A stretch of 6,799 nucleotides of DNA, taken from contig SXRI01000234.1 of NCBI GenBank assembly GCA_005793615.1, positions 1 to 6,799 of the forward strand, given 5' to 3'. How positions within the stretch are numbered: the first letter of the stretch is position 1; each line of letters begins with the position of its first letter. Position numbers and translations under genes: made by a program. The stretch is from Bdellovibrionales bacterium. Lineage in GTDB: Bacteria > Bdellovibrionota > Bdellovibrionia > Bdellovibrionales > JAMPXM01. Below, piece by piece: positions 6,024-6,799 of this stretch. The notes under the pieces are model-generated. The model had not been told where the DNA came from, ran no database searches, and worked only from the letters and a program-made list of their open reading frames with translations.

Positions 6024-6799
6024 ATGACACCAAGTCTGTGGCGCACCACGACCAATTCTAGAATTCATCGCTATCTATTAAAGAGCAATCTCACTTTCTT
6101 GGCGTTAGCAGTTGGTTTTTTGACCACTGTTTGGCCCGCAGGAGCCGACCAGAGCGAGGTGCATGCCACGCGCACAAAAGCTCGCGCCACTTCGCTAAGT
6201 GCCGAGTTAAGAAAGAAGATTTACCGCACCGAGTCCTATCAGGACGACTACACGGTTTCGGTGCCCTATCAAGATACGGAAGTCTACTACGAGCAAGTCC
6301 CCTACCAAGTAGAGGAAACCTACACCGACTACGAAGAGTACACCGAGTACGAAAACCGGTGCCATAACGAAACCCGTTACGAGCAGCGCTGCGGACCTGA
6401 AACCAAATGCCATACAACTCACCATCGAGAGTGTCGGCCGAAAGAAATCTGCGAAAACATCCCACGGCAAAAGTGCGAGACGCGTGAAGAATGCCACAAT
6501 ATTCCCCGGCAACACTGCGAGCCCAAAGAGGTTTGTCACGATGTTCCCCACCAGCGCTGTGAACCCCACCAAGAGTGTCGACAAGTACCACGCCAAGAGT
6601 GCACGACTAAGGAAGTTTGCCACAATGATGCACAAGGAACCCCGCGCTGCCACCAGGTTCCTGATTGCCACGTGGTTTATGAACAACAGTGTTTTCCCAC
6701 GCAAAAATGTGAAACTGAGCATCGCCGGGTTTGTACCACGCAACAGGAGTGCCGGACCAACCATGAGCGCCAATGTCACCCGAAGCAGCATTGCCATAC
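6024..6799 (+). CDS. Secreted Tyr/Cys-periodic repeat protein, 3' end beyond the window
   Basis: An open frame runs from ATG 6024 through 258 codons to the window edge without a stop, so the gene is partial. Residues 1-41 are a long signal peptide: basic N-region, hydrophobic core LTFLALAVGFL (23-33), cleavage site A-G-A at 39-41. Residues 76-106 carry tyrosines at 76, 82, 88, 94, 100 and 106, exactly six apart. From residue 113 there are 21 cysteines: 113, 123, 129, 137, 143, 151, 157, 165, 171, 179, 185, 193, 199, 209, 215, 223, 229, 237, 243, 251 and 257. Spacing alternates x5 and x7, giving a 14-residue unit such as CEPKEVCHDVPHQR. Few other hydrophobic residues occur; Glu, Gln, Arg and His dominate. 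No family is recognised. A cross-linked extracellular fibre or coat, or a metal-binding protein, are guesses. Long minus-strand frames over the same DNA are shadows: they lack this regularity, a ribosome site and a known domain. Confidence 0.85.
   Translation, partial: MTPSLWRTTTNSRIHRYLLKSNLTFLALAVGFLTTVWPAGADQSEVHATRTKARATSLSAELRKKIYRTESYQDDYTVSVPYQDTEVYYEQVPYQVEETYTDYEEYTEYENRCHNETRYEQRCGPETKCHTTHHRECRPKEICENIPRQKCETREECHNIPRQHCEPKEVCHDVPHQRCEPHQECRQVPRQECTTKEVCHNDAQGTPRCHQVPDCHVVYEQQCFPTQKCETEHRRVCTTQQECRTNHERQCHPKQHCH
6249..6356 (+). repeat. Six hexapeptide repeats with Tyr at position 1
   Basis: Residues 76-111 of the Cys-repeat protein divide into six hexapeptides, YTVSVP, YQDTEV, YYEQVP, YQVEET, YTDYEE and YTEYEN, with no gap. 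Only Tyr1 is invariant. The codons differ between units, so conservation is at protein level. Confidence 0.7.
6390..6799 (+). repeat. 14-residue (42-nt) cysteine repeats, C-x5-C-x7
   Basis: From Cys123 the protein repeats a unit with consensus C-E-P-K-E-V-C-H-x-V-P-R-Q-x. Nine full units lie before Cys251, and a tenth has begun at the window edge. One unit (193-208) is two residues longer, with x9 in place of x7. The DNA of neighbouring units differs at many third positions, so this is an old repeat held by selection rather than recent slippage. Confidence 0.85.

Noticed and set aside
6091..6797. Two long minus-strand frames (166 and 196 residues) at the right end.
   Set aside because: They are shadows of the plus-strand Cys-repeat gene. 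The hydrophobic run in one of them comes from reading the complement of Glu/Gln/His/Cys-rich codons. The plus frame has a ribosome site, signal peptide and strict periodicity.
6360..6799. Multihaem cytochrome c interpretation of the Cys/His-rich array.
   Set aside because: No CXXCH motif occurs. The recurring C-H follows a C-x5 spacing, which is not a known haem-attachment motif.
6360..6799. C2H2 or other zinc-finger interpretation of the Cys/His array.
   Set aside because: There are no C-x2-C or C-x4-C pairs and no regular His spacing, and the protein is exported.

Overview
The window reads as chromosomal DNA of a Gram-negative bacterium with moderate G+C, by eye near 50%. Its proteins carry a lipoprotein-like signal, a SPOR domain, Sec-type signal peptides and a possible outer-membrane beta-signal. 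The mix of lineage-specific secreted proteins with ordinary housekeeping enzymes would fit Bdellovibrionota/Oligoflexia or another former deltaproteobacterial group. That placement is an impression, not a demonstrated result. I see no RNA gene, insertion sequence, phage gene or CRISPR array.

Layout, left to right. (1) Minus strand, 53-763: a SPOR-domain protein with a lipoprotein-like N-terminus, possibly preceded by a very small ORF. (2) Plus strand, 975-1475: a 6-pyruvoyl-tetrahydropterin synthase/QueD-family protein that keeps the zinc site but lacks both the catalytic Cys and the catalytic His. Its stop codon lies inside a 12-bp tandem repeat. (3) Convergent, minus strand, 1507-2586: an exported alpha/beta hydrolase of the dienelactone-hydrolase type. 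(4) Divergent, plus strand, 2749-3207: D-aminoacyl-tRNA deacylase (dtd). (5) Plus strand, 3405-4172: an unrecognised membrane or exported protein with an acidic linker and a beta-rich C-terminus. (6) Plus strand, 4246-5898: a 550-residue divergent member of the adenosine/AMP deaminase superfamily. (7) A good intrinsic terminator at 5941-5984. (8) Plus strand from 6024 off the right edge: the start of a secreted protein with an unusual architecture.

Gene 8 is the main point of interest. After a signal peptide it has six tyrosines spaced exactly six residues apart. It then has at least 21 cysteines whose spacing alternates C-x5-C-x7, a 14-residue repeat that is still running at the window edge. 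It has no stop codon inside the window, and long open frames on the opposite strand could hide it. I know no named family with this pattern. A structural, cross-linked or metal-binding extracellular protein is the natural guess.

The genes do not form an obvious pathway. Strand switches separate SPOR, PTPS, hydrolase and dtd into single units. Only the 3405 gene and the deaminase-like gene, 73 nt apart on the same strand, could share a transcript. The terminator at 5941 would then separate them from the cysteine-repeat gene.
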